Below, one piece after another: positions 34,435 to 42,980 of a DNA stretch of 64,000 nt (its first letter is position 1; each line of letters starts with the position of its first letter). The stretch is from positions 1,315,467 through 1,379,466 of the forward strand of contig NZ_BSTC01000001.1 in the NCBI RefSeq assembly GCF_030269305.1, read 5' to 3'. A program made the translations under genes and the position numbers. The notes under the pieces are model-generated. The model saw only the letters and a program-made list of their open reading frames with translations. It had not been told where the DNA came from and did not search any database. This stretch comes from Kineosporia sp. NBRC 101731 (GTDB lineage Bacteria > Actinomycetota > Actinomycetes > Actinomycetales > Kineosporiaceae).

Positions 34435-35024
34435 TTGAGGACGCCCGGGTCACCTGTGGTCTGTGGGCGCACGTTGATCTCGTGGTGGGCTTTGGCCTCG
34501 AGATCCTCGGCGATCGCCTCGGGGGTGCCGGGGGGTGTGAGGTGCTCCTCGGCGCCGGCCTGGTCGTCGGTGAAGACGAACGTGCGGTAGGCCCAGAACC
34601 GGAACAGGGTGCCCAGCACCAGACCGATCACATTGCCGGAGATGTTGTCGGCCAGCGGTGATTCCAGGCCCAGGACGTAGCGGGAGAAGCCCAGGCAGGC
34701 CAGGGCGATGGCCAGGCCGGCCCCGTTCATCACCAGGAACAGCACGAACTCGCGGCGGCGCGAGGCCCGGCGGCGGTGGCGGAAGGTCCAGTAGCGGTTG
34801 CCCAGCCAGGCCACCAGCGTCGCGACCAGCACGGAGATGGTCTTCGCGGTCAGCGGCTTGTGGCTCAGCCCGAGCGCCTCACCGGCGGCGCTGTGCAGCA
34901 GCAAGTTGAACACACCGGTGTCGACGATGAACGCGACGCCGCCGACGGCACCGAACTTCGCCACCTCGCGGTACAGCAGATCGACCGACCTGCGCAGTCG
35001 GGTGAAAGGTGAATCGGCAGCCAT
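34431..35024 (-). CDS. GtrA-family membrane protein
   Basis: A 197-aa protein with four transmembrane helices of the GtrA family, small flippase-like proteins that help move prenyl-linked sugars in cell-envelope glycan synthesis. Helix 1 begins at VAKFGAVGGVAFIVDTGVFN; the conserved NRYWTFRHRR (end of helix 2) and the final FWAYRTFVF are the typical family motifs. A ~45-residue acidic tail (DDQAGAEEHLTPPGTPE) extends past the membrane domain. ATG at 35024; divergent from purK with an 80-base gap. The neighbouring order birA/PH protein/GtrA/purK/purE is conserved in mycobacteria. Confidence 0.93.
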   Translation of the reverse strand: MAADSPFTRLRRSVDLLYREVAKFGAVGGVAFIVDTGVFNLLLHSAAGEALGLSHKPLTAKTISVLVATLVAWLGNRYWTFRHRRRASRRREFVLFLVMNGAGLAIALACLGFSRYVLGLESPLADNISGNVIGLVLGTLFRFWAYRTFVFTDDQAGAEEHLTPPGTPEAIAEDLEAKAHHEINVRPQTTGDPGVLN

Positions 35025-35104
35025 TGGCCCAACAGTGCCATGACTACCTGAGGATCGCTAAGCGGAGACGGGCCTCGTACACGTACGCCTGACGCATCGT
35101 TATT

Positions 35105-36382
35105 GTGACCGCCGTGAGCTCCACACCCCGTACCCCCGAATCCACCGGCCCCGACGCGACCGGTGCGACCGGCCCGTTCGGGAAGGTCCGGCTCACCCCG
35201 CTGACCGCGGCCGACCCGATCCCCGGCGGCTTCCCGACCGTCGGCGTGATCGGCGGTGGGCAGCTGGCCCGGATGATGCAGCCTCCGGCCGTCGCGATGG
35301 GCGTGCGCCTGCGGGTACTGGCCGAGTCGGAGACCGCCAGCGCCGCGCTCGCCATCCACGAGGCGCCGGTCGGCGACCACCGTGACATTTCGGTGGTGTC
35401 CGCGTTCGCCTCCGGCGTCGACGTGATCACCTTCGAGCACGAGCACGTGCCCGGCCCGATCCTGGAGAAGCTCGTCGCCGACGGGGTGCCGGTGCGTCCC
35501 GGCCCGGCCGCGCTCGGTTTCGCCCAGGACAAGATCGCCATGCGGCGCAAGCTCACCGAACTCGGGCTGCCCTGCCCGCGCTGGGCCCAGGTGCGCACGT
35601 GGGACGAGCTGGCCGCGTTCGCCGCCTCGCTCGAGGGCGGCCTGGTGCTGAAGACGCCGCGCGGGGGGTACGACGGCAAGGGTGTGCTGCTCTTCGACGA
35701 GCTTGCCGGGCCGAAGGCGGAGACGGCCCGCGGATGGCTCGACGCCGCCGCCCCGGACGGTCTGCTCGCCGAGGAGAAGGTCGCCTTCACCCGCGAGCTC
35801 GCCGCCCTGATCGCCCGCAGCCCCTCCGGCCAGGCCGCCGCCTGGCCCGTGGTCGAGAGCACGCAGAAGGACGGCATCTGCCACGAGGTGATCGCCCCGG
35901 CCCCCGGCCTGACGCAGGACCAGGCGGCGCAGGCCACGAGCGTCGGCCTGCGGATCGCCGGTGAGCTCGGCGTGGTCGGGGTGCTCGCGGTCGAGATGTT
36001 CCAGACCGATGACGGCCGCATCCTCGTCAACGAACTGGCCATGCGCCCCCACAACTCCGGGCACTGGACCATCGACGGCGCCGTGACCAGCCAGTTCGAG
36101 CAGCACCTGCGGGCGGTGCTCGACCTGCCGCTGGGTGACGTGAAGGCCCGCTCGCCGTGGACCGTGATGGTCAACGTGCTGGGCGGCGAGTACGAGGACC
36201 TCTACCGCAGCTACCTGCACGTGATGGCTCGCGACCCGGGCGTGAAGGTGCACATGTACGCCAAGGAGGTCCGGCTCGGGCGCAAGGTCGGCCACGTCAC
36301 CGTCTGCGGTGACGACCTGGACGACTGCCTGGCCCGGGCCCGGCACGCCGCGGCGTTCATCCGCGGCGACATCGACGAGTGA
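35105..36382 (+). CDS. purK: 5-(carboxyamino)imidazole ribonucleotide synthase
   Basis: ATP-grasp enzyme of purine synthesis, 425 aa, converting AIR plus bicarbonate to N5-CAIR. Key segments: [20 protein letters not shown] (N-terminal Rossmann-like), [50 protein letters not shown] (ATP-binding Lys and glycine loop), [20 protein letters not shown] (metal and product site) and the C-terminal [12 protein letters not shown]. The N-terminal 40 residues (Thr/Pro-rich) exceed the normal ~380-aa length; a later start is possible, but the next in-frame GTG (35114) changes little. PurE follows 26 bases later. Confidence 0.94.
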   Translation: MTAVSSTPRTPESTGPDATGATGPFGKVRLTPLTAADPIPGGFPTVGVIGGGQLARMMQPPAVAMGVRLRVLAESETASAALAIHEAPVGDHRDISVVSAFASGVDVITFEHEHVPGPILEKLVADGVPVRPGPAALGFAQDKIAMRRKLTELGLPCPRWAQVRTWDELAAFAASLEGGLVLKTPRGGYDGKGVLLFDELAGPKAETARGWLDAAAPDGLLAEEKVAFTRELAALIARSPSGQAAAWPVVESTQKDGICHEVIAPAPGLTQDQAAQATSVGLRIAGELGVVGVLAVEMFQTDDGRILVNELAMRPHNSGHWTIDGAVTSQFEQHLRAVLDLPLGDVKARSPWTVMVNVLGGEYEDLYRSYLHVMARDPGVKVHMYAKEVRLGRKVGHVTVCGDDLDDCLARARHAAAFIRGDIDE

Positions 36383-36408
36383 TCCGACGAGTGAACGAGG
36401 TTTCGGCA

Positions 36409-36990
36409 ATGACTGCTCAGCCACTGGTCGGCCTGGTCATGGGCTCGGACTCGGACTGGCCCGTGATGGAGGCCTCCGCCCTCGCCCTGGAGGAGTTCGG
36501 GGTGCCCTACGAGGCCGACGTGGTCTCCGCGCACCGCATGCCCCAGGAGATGATCAGCTACGGCGCCGCCGCACACGAGCGAGGCCTGCGGGTGATCATC
36601 GCCGGGGCCGGAGGTGCCGCCCACCTGCCCGGCATGCTGGCCAGCGTCACCCCGCTGCCGGTGATCGGGGTGCCGGTGCCGCTGAAGTACCTGGACGGCA
36701 TGGACTCCCTGATGTCCATCGTCCAGATGCCCGCCGGGATCCCGGTCGCCACGGTCTCCATCGCCGGGGCCCGCAACGCCGGCCTGCTCGCCGTCCGCAT
36801 CCTGGCCGCCGGTGAGGGCGAATTCGCCGCCGGCCTGCGCACGGCCCTGGTCGGCTTCTCGGTGTCACTGCGAGACGCCGCACACGCCAAGGGCGAGAAA
36901 CTCCGCGCCCGGGCGAACAGCGCCGCCGCCGAGTCCGGCGTGGGCCCGGCCGAGCCGACCCGCCCGGCCACCGGCTTCACCGCCCGCTGA
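36409..36990 (+). CDS. purE: N5-carboxyaminoimidazole ribonucleotide mutase
   Basis: Class I PurE, 193 aa, converting N5-CAIR to CAIR, the step after PurK. The family signature [20 protein letters not shown] is at the N-terminus with [14 protein letters not shown] (active-site His in SAHR), [17 protein letters not shown] and [20 protein letters not shown]. The C-terminal 30 residues are a variable tail. ATG at 36409 with CGAGG about 8 bases upstream; the open frame starts earlier at a GTG (36379) but the extra residues have no family match. The neighbouring inverted repeat at 37011-37063 could end the purK-purE message. Confidence 0.95.
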   Translation: MTAQPLVGLVMGSDSDWPVMEASALALEEFGVPYEADVVSAHRMPQEMISYGAAAHERGLRVIIAGAGGAAHLPGMLASVTPLPVIGVPVPLKYLDGMDSLMSIVQMPAGIPVATVSIAGARNAGLLAVRILAAGEGEFAAGLRTALVGFSVSLRDAAHAKGEKLRARANSAAAESGVGPAEPTRPATGFTAR

Positions 36991-37010
36991 ACAGGGACAC
37001 CCCCAAGATC

Positions 37011-37063
37011 TTGGCCGTGATCAGGCAAACTTTCCCCGGGAAACTTTGCATGATCACGGCCAA
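37011..37063. repeat. Diverged palindrome (copy 3) / terminator after purE
   Basis: Arms start TTGGCCGTGATCAGGCAAAC (from 37011) and pair with 37038-37063 with two mismatches; the inner 41 bp (37017-37057) is clearly the GTGATCATGCAAA family seen at 6539, 7983 and 59860, with AAACTTTCCC in place of AAAACCTCCC. It is followed by AGGTTTTTCTTG, a T-rich tract on the plus strand, so it can end the purK-purE transcript. A further half site TGATCATGCAGG lies at 37074-37085, and GGGACACCC (36994-37002) pairs with GGGTGTCCC (37084-37092) outside it. Confidence 0.8.
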
Positions 37064-37109
37064 AGGTTTTTCTTGATCATGCAGGGTGTCCCCGGCGGTG
37101 ACGCGAAGG

Positions 37110-37144
37110 AGGCCCGGGCCGGTGAACACTCACCGTCCGGGCCT
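37110..37144 (-). terminator. Hairpin downstream of the LCP gene
   Basis: AGGCCCGGGCCGGTGA (37110-37125) pairs with TCACCGTCCGGGCCT (37130-37144) with one bulge around ACAC. It lies just past the LCP stop codon (37158) in the direction of its transcription. Confidence 0.6.
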
Positions 37145-37157
37145 CGTTCGTGCTGGC

Positions 37158-38585
37158 CTATTTGTCTTTCTGCTCGTCGGCCAGGGTCTGGAGGGCCGAG
37201 GTGTCGTCGCTCTTCAGGGCGGCGAACATCTGCAGGGCCTTCTGCGTGTCCCACTTCACCGCGGACATGCCGTTGACCCGATAGTCGGCGTTGCCGATGG
37301 GCACGGTCATCGAGATGCCTTCGCTGCCCGAGACCGCCTTCATCGCCAGGACGAACTTGGTCAGGGCGACCGGGCCGGTGTTCTCGTCGATCGTCAGGGC
37401 CCCGCCGCCGGCCTTGGCCGCCGGGATGGCCCGCCAGGGCTGGATCAGCGTGCCGGGGGAGAGGGTCTTCTTGGCGATGGCGGCCAGGGTCTCGCGCTGC
37501 CGCTCGACCCGGCCGAGGTCACCCTTGGGGTCGCTGTACCGGGCGCGGGCATAGCCGAGGGCGGTCTTGCCGTCCATCTGCTGGCAGCCCTTCTTCAGGT
37601 TGATGTGTGCCTTGGCGTCTTTCATGTTCCGCTTCGGGCACAGCTCCACCCCGCCGATCGCGTTGACGATGTTGGCGAACCCGCCCAGGCCGGTCTCGAC
37701 GTACTCGTCGATCTTCACGCCGCCGACGTTCTCCAGGGTCTGGATCAGCAGGGTCGGCCCGCCGAAGGAGTACGCGGCGTTGATCTTGTTGCTGCCGTGG
37801 CCCGGGATCGGCACGTACGAGTCACGCGGCACGCTGATCAGCACGGTCGGGCCGTCACCGGAGGGCACGTGCAGCAACATGATCGTGTCGGTGCGCTGCC
37901 CCGCGACCGAGCCGGTGCCGAGTTCCTTCTTCTCCTCGGCGCTCAGATCGTCGCGGGCGTCACTGCCGACCACCAGGTAGGTGCGGCCCGGGGTGTCTTC
38001 CAGCTTCGAGTCCTGGTGGGCCGGCTCGATCGCGTCGACCCGGTTCAGGCTGGACCATGCCGTGAACCCGAGGATGATCGGGTAGGCGATGAGCAGGCCG
38101 ACGATGACCAGTACCACCAGCTTCACGCTCGGCCGGGGCAGGCTGCGGCCGGTCCCCACCGCCGACGGACGGCTGCCGGGGCCACCCGGCCCACGGCCGC
38201 CCGGGCCACCGGGACCCCGACCGCCCGGGCCACCAGGACCCCGACCGCCCGGACCGCTCGGACCGGGACCGCCACCGCCCGGACCGCCGGCGCCGCGATC
38301 GCCCGTGCTCCGCGACCTGGCCCCGTACGCATCGCCGCCCGGACCGCCGGGGACACCGCCGCGTCCGTAAGCCTCGTCGTGCTCGTCCACGTACTGCCCA
38401 TACTGCGCGTGCGGGTCGGCGCCGCCGTGCTGGCGGTACATGTCGCCGACCTCGTCGTTGTCCTGGTCATAGGGGTACTCGTCCCGCCGGGCACCCTGCG
38501 GGACCTGAGGGATCTGCTGATCTCCCGGGCGCCGCCGCGGCCGGCCGGCCGCCTCGTCGGGTGACCAGTAGTTGTCGTCGCTCAT
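37158..38585 (-). CDS. LytR-CpsA-Psr (LCP) family cell-wall glycopolymer transferase
   Basis: Membrane-anchored LCP protein, 475 aa, which attaches glycopolymers (teichoic-acid or arabinogalactan-like) from lipid carriers to peptidoglycan. Residues 1-150 are cytosolic, disordered and include a collagen-like Gly-Pro-Gly-Gly-Arg repeat (about residues 95-140, nucleotides about 38160-38300). One transmembrane helix follows (VKLVVLVIVGLLIAYPIILG), then the LCP domain: GRTYLVVGSDARDD, RTDTIMLLHVPSG, VLISVPRDSYVPIPGHGSNK (conserved Arg/Asp for pyrophosphate and Mg), INAAYSFGGPTLLIQTLENV, ALGYARARYS and RVERQRETL. ATG at 38585 overlaps the stop of the CoA-binding gene (ATGA). An equivalent of mycobacterial CpsA is likely. 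Confidence 0.94.
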   Translation of the reverse strand: MSDDNYWSPDEAAGRPRRRPGDQQIPQVPQGARRDEYPYDQDNDEVGDMYRQHGGADPHAQYGQYVDEHDEAYGRGGVPGGPGGDAYGARSRSTGDRGAGGPGGGGPGPSGPGGRGPGGPGGRGPGGPGGRGPGGPGSRPSAVGTGRSLPRPSVKLVVLVIVGLLIAYPIILGFTAWSSLNRVDAIEPAHQDSKLEDTPGRTYLVVGSDARDDLSAEEKKELGTGSVAGQRTDTIMLLHVPSGDGPTVLISVPRDSYVPIPGHGSNKINAAYSFGGPTLLIQTLENVGGVKIDEYVETGLGGFANIVNAIGGVELCPKRNMKDAKAHINLKKGCQQMDGKTALGYARARYSDPKGDLGRVERQRETLAAIAKKTLSPGTLIQPWRAIPAAKAGGGALTIDENTGPVALTKFVLAMKAVSGSEGISMTVPIGNADYRVNGMSAVKWDTQKALQMFAALKSDDTSALQTLADEQKDK

Positions 38586-39025
38586 GCCACTCCCAGTCTC
38601 GGAGCCTCGATGGCCGGGCAGGTGTCCATGACGACCTGGAGGCCCGCGGCGCTCGCGCGGGCGGCCGCGGCCTGGTCGATCACGCCGAGCTGCAGCCAGA
38701 CGGCCTTCGCGCCCACGGCGATCGCCTCGTCCACCACCTCGCCCACCAGTTCACTGCGGACGAAGCAGTCGACCACGTCGATCGGGCCCACCGCCGCGGC
38801 AGCCTCGGCGAGCGTGCGGTAGCCCGTCGCGCCGTGCACCTTCCCGGCCTTCGGATGCACCGGCACGATGCGCATGCCGAGGTTCTGCACGTAGCGTGCG
38901 ACACCGTAGGCGGGGCGGGCGCGATTGTCGGACAGCCCGACCACCGCCCATCGTGCGGGGGTGGTGAGCAAGCGCTGCATCACGCCGGGATCGTTACGGT
39001 GCGCCTTGGGTGGGCCGGTCTCCAT
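38582..39025 (-). CDS. CoA-binding domain protein (YccU-like)
   Basis: Small Rossmann-fold protein of the CoA_binding_2 family, 147 aa, as in E. coli YccU. Its motifs are WAVVGLSDNRARPAYGVARY (glycine-rich loop), NLGMRIVPVHPKAGKVHGAT, PIDVVDCFVRSELVGEVVDEA and KAVWLQLGVID with CPAIE near the end (MDTCPAIEAPRLG). Function is not established for the family. ATG at 39025 is chosen (METGPPKAHRN); the open frame reaches 39064. Its stop overlaps the LCP start, so the two are co-translated. Confidence 0.9.
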   Translation of the reverse strand: METGPPKAHRNDPGVMQRLLTTPARWAVVGLSDNRARPAYGVARYVQNLGMRIVPVHPKAGKVHGATGYRTLAEAAAAVGPIDVVDCFVRSELVGEVVDEAIAVGAKAVWLQLGVIDQAAAARASAAGLQVVMDTCPAIEAPRLGVA

Positions 39026-39146
39026 ACGCACAGTCTGCCCTGAGACTCCGACAAAATGCCGCACTGCGGGAACCAGTCCCAGGTAACTGATGGCAAGGCC
39101 GACTTTCCGTCAAACCCCTGCTACGCAACGACACCTGAGTCGTAGG

Positions 39147-39179
39147 AAAGGTGCAGGGCTGCACCCTCCCTGCACCTTT
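39147..39179 (-). terminator. Hairpin downstream of galE
   Basis: Perfect 12-bp arms AAAGGTGCAGGG (39147-39158) and CCCTGCACCTTT (39168-39179). On the minus strand the stem is followed by CCTACGACTC. It lies 37 bases past the galE stop and before the CoA-binding gene. Two further direct copies of CTGCACCT-like sequence surround it. Confidence 0.65.
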
Positions 39180-39215
39180 CTGCGCTGTCCTGCACCTCAG
39201 GTGCCCACGTCGTCC

Positions 39216-40190
39216 TTAGCGGGAAACTGACTGCCACGCCGCCCAGGCGGAGGCAACCATGTCGTCCAGGCTGTGCCGGGTGTCCCACTCCAGGTCGCGC
39301 TGGGCCAGCTGGCCGTCGGCCACGATCCGCGCCGGGTCGCCCGGGCGCCGGTCGACGATCTTCGGCTCGAAGGCGATGCCGGTGACCTTGGCGACCGCGG
39401 TCATGATCTCGAGCACCGAGGCGCCACTGCCGCTGCCCAGGTTGTAGACCCGCTCGATGTCCTGGCCGGCCTCCATCCGGGCGGCCGCCGCGACGTGGGC
39501 CAGGGCGATGTCCTGCACGTGCACGTAGTCGCGCACGCAGGAACCGTCGGGCGTCGCGTAGTCGTTGCCCCGGACCTGCGGGATGCCGCCCTCGGTCAGG
39601 GTTTTCAGCACCACCGGGAACAGGTTGTGGGGGCTCACGTCGTAGATGTCGGAGTGGCCCGAGCCGACCACGTTGAAGTAGCGCAGCGAGGTGTGGGTCA
39701 GGCCGGAGACCCGGCCGACGTTGCGCAGCAGCCACTCACCGATGAGCTTGCTCTCACCGTAAGGGCTTTCGGGCGTCGTGGCGGTGCTCTCGGTGACCAG
39801 CTCGACGTCTGGCGTGCCGTAGACGCCTGCGCTGGAGGAGAACACGATGTTCTCCACGCCGACCTCGGCCATCACCTCGAGCAGCACCTGAGTGCCCTGA
39901 ACGTTCTGGGTGTAGGTGTGCAGCGGCCGCTTCACCGACTCACCGGCGTACTTGAATCCCGCGCAGTGGATCACCCCGGTGATCGGCGTGCCGTCGGGCT
40001 CGGTCAGAGCCGCCCGCACGGCGTCCCGGTCGAGGATCGAACCTTCGTGGAACCGCGTACCGGAACCGACGAAACCCCGCACCCCGGTCGAGAGGTCGTC
40101 CAGGACGGCGACGGACCGCCCGGACTCCTCGAGGCAGCGGGCAATATGCGCGCCGATGTACCCGGCGCCACCGGTCACAAGCCATGTCAT
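39216..40190 (-). CDS. galE: UDP-glucose 4-epimerase
   Basis: Extended short-chain dehydrogenase, 324 aa, interconverting UDP-glucose and UDP-galactose. NAD-binding MTWLVTGGAGYIGAHIARCL is at residue 1; the catalytic triad lies in NIVFSSSAGVYG (Ser) and SPYGESKLIGEWLL (Tyr-x-x-x-Lys); LRYFNVVGS, DYVHVQDIALAHVAA and YNLGSGSGASVLEIM are conserved GalE segments. ATG at 40190 gives exactly the canonical start; the frame extends 6 codons further. A single-gene unit ended by a strong hairpin. Galactose supply for cell-wall polymers fits the nearby LCP and GtrA genes. Confidence 0.94.
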   Translation of the reverse strand: MTWLVTGGAGYIGAHIARCLEESGRSVAVLDDLSTGVRGFVGSGTRFHEGSILDRDAVRAALTEPDGTPITGVIHCAGFKYAGESVKRPLHTYTQNVQGTQVLLEVMAEVGVENIVFSSSAGVYGTPDVELVTESTATTPESPYGESKLIGEWLLRNVGRVSGLTHTSLRYFNVVGSGHSDIYDVSPHNLFPVVLKTLTEGGIPQVRGNDYATPDGSCVRDYVHVQDIALAHVAAAARMEAGQDIERVYNLGSGSGASVLEIMTAVAKVTGIAFEPKIVDRRPGDPARIVADGQLAQRDLEWDTRHSLDDMVASAWAAWQSVSR

Positions 40191-40321
40191 ATCGACAACC
40201 CTACTCACTGGGGCTGAACGCCCGGATCGCGGCCACTGTCAGAACGATGTCAGAACGGTGCCGGGGATTGTCGAACAGCCGGGCAAAGGCCCCGCCAGGG
40301 CCGAAACTCACCGGGTAACGG

Positions 40322-41107
40322 TCAGCCCGGCAGGTCGAGAACTACCCGAACGGCACGGTGATCGCCCACCGGAAGGTCGGCGACCCCCTCTCCGCGCGCC
40401 CGGGTTCCGGGTGGCAGACCCACCCCGAGCACGTGGTCGAGCTGCACCCCCGGCCGTCGTCCGGGGAAGGTCGGCGTGTTCACCAGGGGCGCCCAGCCGG
40501 TGAGGGCCCGGACCGGCAGGGGTGGCAGGTTGAAGTCGCCGAGCACCACCACCGGGCCGTCCGCGAGCTCCTCCACCCAGGTCCGCAGGCGGCGCAGCTG
40601 ACGCACGTTGACCCCGGGCACGAACGACAGGTGGGTGCACACCACGGTCACACCGTTCGCGAGCCGCGCGGCGAGCGCCACCCGGGGCTCGTCCTTCAGC
40701 CAGATCAGGCGCGGGGGCCGGCCGGGCACCGGGAGGGGGAAGCGGCCGCGGGCCGGTTCCAGGGTCAGCGTGTGCCAGGTGAGCACGGGTAGGCGGGAGA
40801 TCAGGCAGATTCCGTAGGCCGGCCCGTCCACCGGCCCGCCGGAGTAGGGCACCCAGGTCTCCCCGGGCGTCCCCAGGACGGTCGGTTCGAAGCGGGCCCA
40901 CCGGGTGTCCAGGGCCGCGGCCAGCACCGCGGTCTGGTCGAGGCCGGAGCGGTCCTGGCCGAGGTCGACCTCCTGGCAGCCGAGCACGTCGACATCGAGC
41001 GTCACGGCGGCTGCGGCCAGGGCCTGCGCGCCGGCCGCGGTCCCCTGGGCGGTGCGCCCCGAGAACAGGTTCAGTGAGGCCAGACGCACGTTCTCACCAG
41101 CTCTCAC
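40322..41107 (-). CDS. Endonuclease/exonuclease/phosphatase-family hydrolase
   Basis: Soluble EEP (DNase I-like) enzyme, 261 aa. Core motifs: VRLASLNLFSGRTAQG (Asn), VDVLGCQEVDLGQDRSG (catalytic Glu in QEVD), VVCTHLSFVPGVNVRQLRRL (His), VVVLGDFNLPPLPVRAL (GDFN: Asp/Asn), LDHVLGVGLPPG and the final LPVGDHRAVRVVL (catalytic D-H). All catalytic residues appear intact, so it is a phosphodiesterase or phosphatase of unknown substrate. GTG start at 41107 overlaps the stop of the upstream phosphotransferase gene (GTGA), indicating a two-gene operon. Confidence 0.9.
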   Translation of the reverse strand: MRAGENVRLASLNLFSGRTAQGTAAGAQALAAAAVTLDVDVLGCQEVDLGQDRSGLDQTAVLAAALDTRWARFEPTVLGTPGETWVPYSGGPVDGPAYGICLISRLPVLTWHTLTLEPARGRFPLPVPGRPPRLIWLKDEPRVALAARLANGVTVVCTHLSFVPGVNVRQLRRLRTWVEELADGPVVVLGDFNLPPLPVRALTGWAPLVNTPTFPGRRPGVQLDHVLGVGLPPGTRARGEGVADLPVGDHRAVRVVLDLPG

Positions 41108-42015
41108 CAGGGCTCGTCACCGACTCCGGCTTCCAGGTCGGCGAGCATCTGGACGGCGTCGTCCACGATGCCCGCGTCGTTGCTGTGAACGCCGTGCAGC
41201 AGCCAGCGGGCGATCGCGAACTCGCCGGACAGCCGCGCGCGGCGCACCAGGTCGGCGTCCACCGGCTCGCGGCGGGCGGCGGTGTAGGCCGCGAAGACCG
41301 GGCGCATGGCCGGTTCGGTCGCGCCGATCGACACCCAGGCCAGGTCGTCGGCGGGATCGGCGACCCGGGTCTCCGACCACTCCATCACCCCGGTGACCTT
41401 CTCGCCCTCGGCCAGCACGTTGTCACCGGCCAGGTCGCCGTGCACCACACAGGGCACGAAACGCCACGCGCCGACCTCTTCCACGGCGTGTTCCCAGCGG
41501 GTCAGTAGCCGCACCGGGGTGAGGCCGGTGGCCGCGACCCGGTCGAGCTCGGCCAGCCGGCGGAACCGGTACTCCTCGGCCGTGTAGACCGGCATCCCGG
41601 CCTCTTCCGCCAGGTGGGTGGGCAGGTTGTGGATGGCCGCGATGGCCTCGCCGTACGAGGCGGCCAGCGTCGGGCGGTGCAGCAGCTCGAGAGGACGCAC
41701 GGCCCGGCCGGGCAGCCGGCGGTGCACCAGGGCGCGACCGCCGTCGCGCAGCGGGGCGACGCCCTCGGCCTCGGGCAGGCCGAACGGCACCCACGAGCGC
41801 AAGGTGCCGACGAGCTGCGACTCCGCGTCGAGGCGCATCCCGGCGACGTCGGTGCGAGGGGCCCGCACCACCCAGTGCCGGCTCAGGTTGTCCTCGATCA
41901 GGGCGGTGTCGACGTCGTCGGCGGTCGCGTCGAGGGTCTGGGTGCGCATCGGTTCCAGGCCGTTGACGGCGGCCGAGGCCAGCGCAGCCAGGGAGAGCGG
42001 TGATCGGGAGGGCAC
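41104..42015 (-). CDS. Aminoglycoside/macrolide phosphotransferase-family protein
   Basis: Kinase-like protein of the APH/choline kinase superfamily, 303 aa, related to actinobacterial macrolide 2'-phosphotransferase-type proteins. Brenner motif CVVHGDLAGDNVLAEG contains the catalytic Asp and Asn; the motif corresponding to DFG reads TGVMEWSETRVADPADDLAW, with Glu where an Asp is usual. N-terminal lobe: LSRHWVVRAPRTDVAGMRLD and GGRALVHRRLPGRAV. Whether it modifies an antibiotic or a metabolite is unknown; proteins of this type are common in the core genomes of actinobacteria. GTG start at 42015, divergent from nudC with 39 bases between; coupled to the downstream EEP gene. Confidence 0.85.
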   Translation of the reverse strand: MPSRSPLSLAALASAAVNGLEPMRTQTLDATADDVDTALIEDNLSRHWVVRAPRTDVAGMRLDAESQLVGTLRSWVPFGLPEAEGVAPLRDGGRALVHRRLPGRAVRPLELLHRPTLAASYGEAIAAIHNLPTHLAEEAGMPVYTAEEYRFRRLAELDRVAATGLTPVRLLTRWEHAVEEVGAWRFVPCVVHGDLAGDNVLAEGEKVTGVMEWSETRVADPADDLAWVSIGATEPAMRPVFAAYTAARREPVDADLVRRARLSGEFAIARWLLHGVHSNDAGIVDDAVQMLADLEAGVGDEPW

Positions 42016-42054
42016 CCGACCACCGTAACCGCGGATCCCGATTAGGGTGCGGCT

Positions 42055-42969
42055 ATGTCATTGGAGCGTCTCGCCCTGTCCCGTTCCACGCTCGACCGGG
42101 CGGCCCACCGCCGGGCGGATCCCGGCCTGATCGACAGCTTGCTCAACGACCCGCGCACCCGGGTCGCGCTGTTCCACGAGGGCGAGACCGCGGTGACCGA
42201 CGCGCCGACCGTGCTGCTGTGGCCCGTGGAATCCGTGCTGAACCTGAAAACTGACGGCCAGCAGTTCTTCCTGGGTACCGACGGCGACGGCCGCGACTAC
42301 CTGGCGCTGTCCGTGTCCGAGCGCCCGGCGGTGCCCGAGGGGGTGCGCTGGGCCTCGCTGCGGGAGGTCGGCTCGCTGCTCGACGACACCGGCGCGGGCA
42401 TCTTCACCACCGCGGTCGCGCTGATGGCCTGGCACACCTTCCACACCCACTGCTCGAACTGCGGGGCCGCCACCGGTGTCGCGCAGGGCGGGTGGATCCG
42501 GCAGTGCCCCGAGTGCCACCGTGAGCACTACCCGCGCACCGACCCCGCGGTGATCATGTCGATCGCCGATCAGGACGACCGCCTGCTGCTGGGCCGTCAG
42601 GCCAGCTGGCCCCAGAACCGTTACTCGACGCTCGCCGGGTTCGTCGAGCCGGGCGAGTCGCTGGAGGACGCGGTCCGCCGGGAAGTGGCCGAGGAGGCCG
42701 GTGTGGTGGTCGGGGAGGTGCAGTACCGGGGCAGCCAGCCCTGGCCGTTCCCGTCGTCCCTCATGCTCGGTTTCCACGGGCGGGCACTCAGCAGCGAGAT
42801 CAAGGTCGACGAGGTGGAGATCGCCGAAGCACGCTGGTGGAGCCGCGACGAGCTGCAGGCCGACATCAAGGCCGGCACGCTGGTGCTGCCCCCGGCCGTG
42901 TCGATCGCCCGCCGGCTCATCGAGAACTGGTTCGGGGCGGAGATTCCCGATGATCCCTCGGGTTGGTGA
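42055..42969 (+). CDS. nudC: NAD(+) diphosphatase
   Basis: NudC-type NUDIX hydrolase, 304 aa, splitting NADH/NAD+ to NMN(H) and AMP and able to remove NAD caps from RNA. Zinc ribbon: HCSNCGAATGVAQGGWIRQC followed by PECHREHYPRTDPAVI. Nudix box GFVEPGESLEDAVRREVAEE, followed by AGVVVGEV. The NudC-specific SQPWPFPSSLMLGF lies downstream. ATG at 42055; the N-terminal domain (residues 1-125) is the usual NADH pyrophosphatase N-domain. Its 3' end converges on the kinase gene with an 11-base gap. Confidence 0.95.
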   Translation: MSLERLALSRSTLDRAAHRRADPGLIDSLLNDPRTRVALFHEGETAVTDAPTVLLWPVESVLNLKTDGQQFFLGTDGDGRDYLALSVSERPAVPEGVRWASLREVGSLLDDTGAGIFTTAVALMAWHTFHTHCSNCGAATGVAQGGWIRQCPECHREHYPRTDPAVIMSIADQDDRLLLGRQASWPQNRYSTLAGFVEPGESLEDAVRREVAEEAGVVVGEVQYRGSQPWPFPSSLMLGFHGRALSSEIKVDEVEIAEARWWSRDELQADIKAGTLVLPPAVSIARRLIENWFGAEIPDDPSGW

Positions 42970-42980
42970 CCGTCAGAAGA

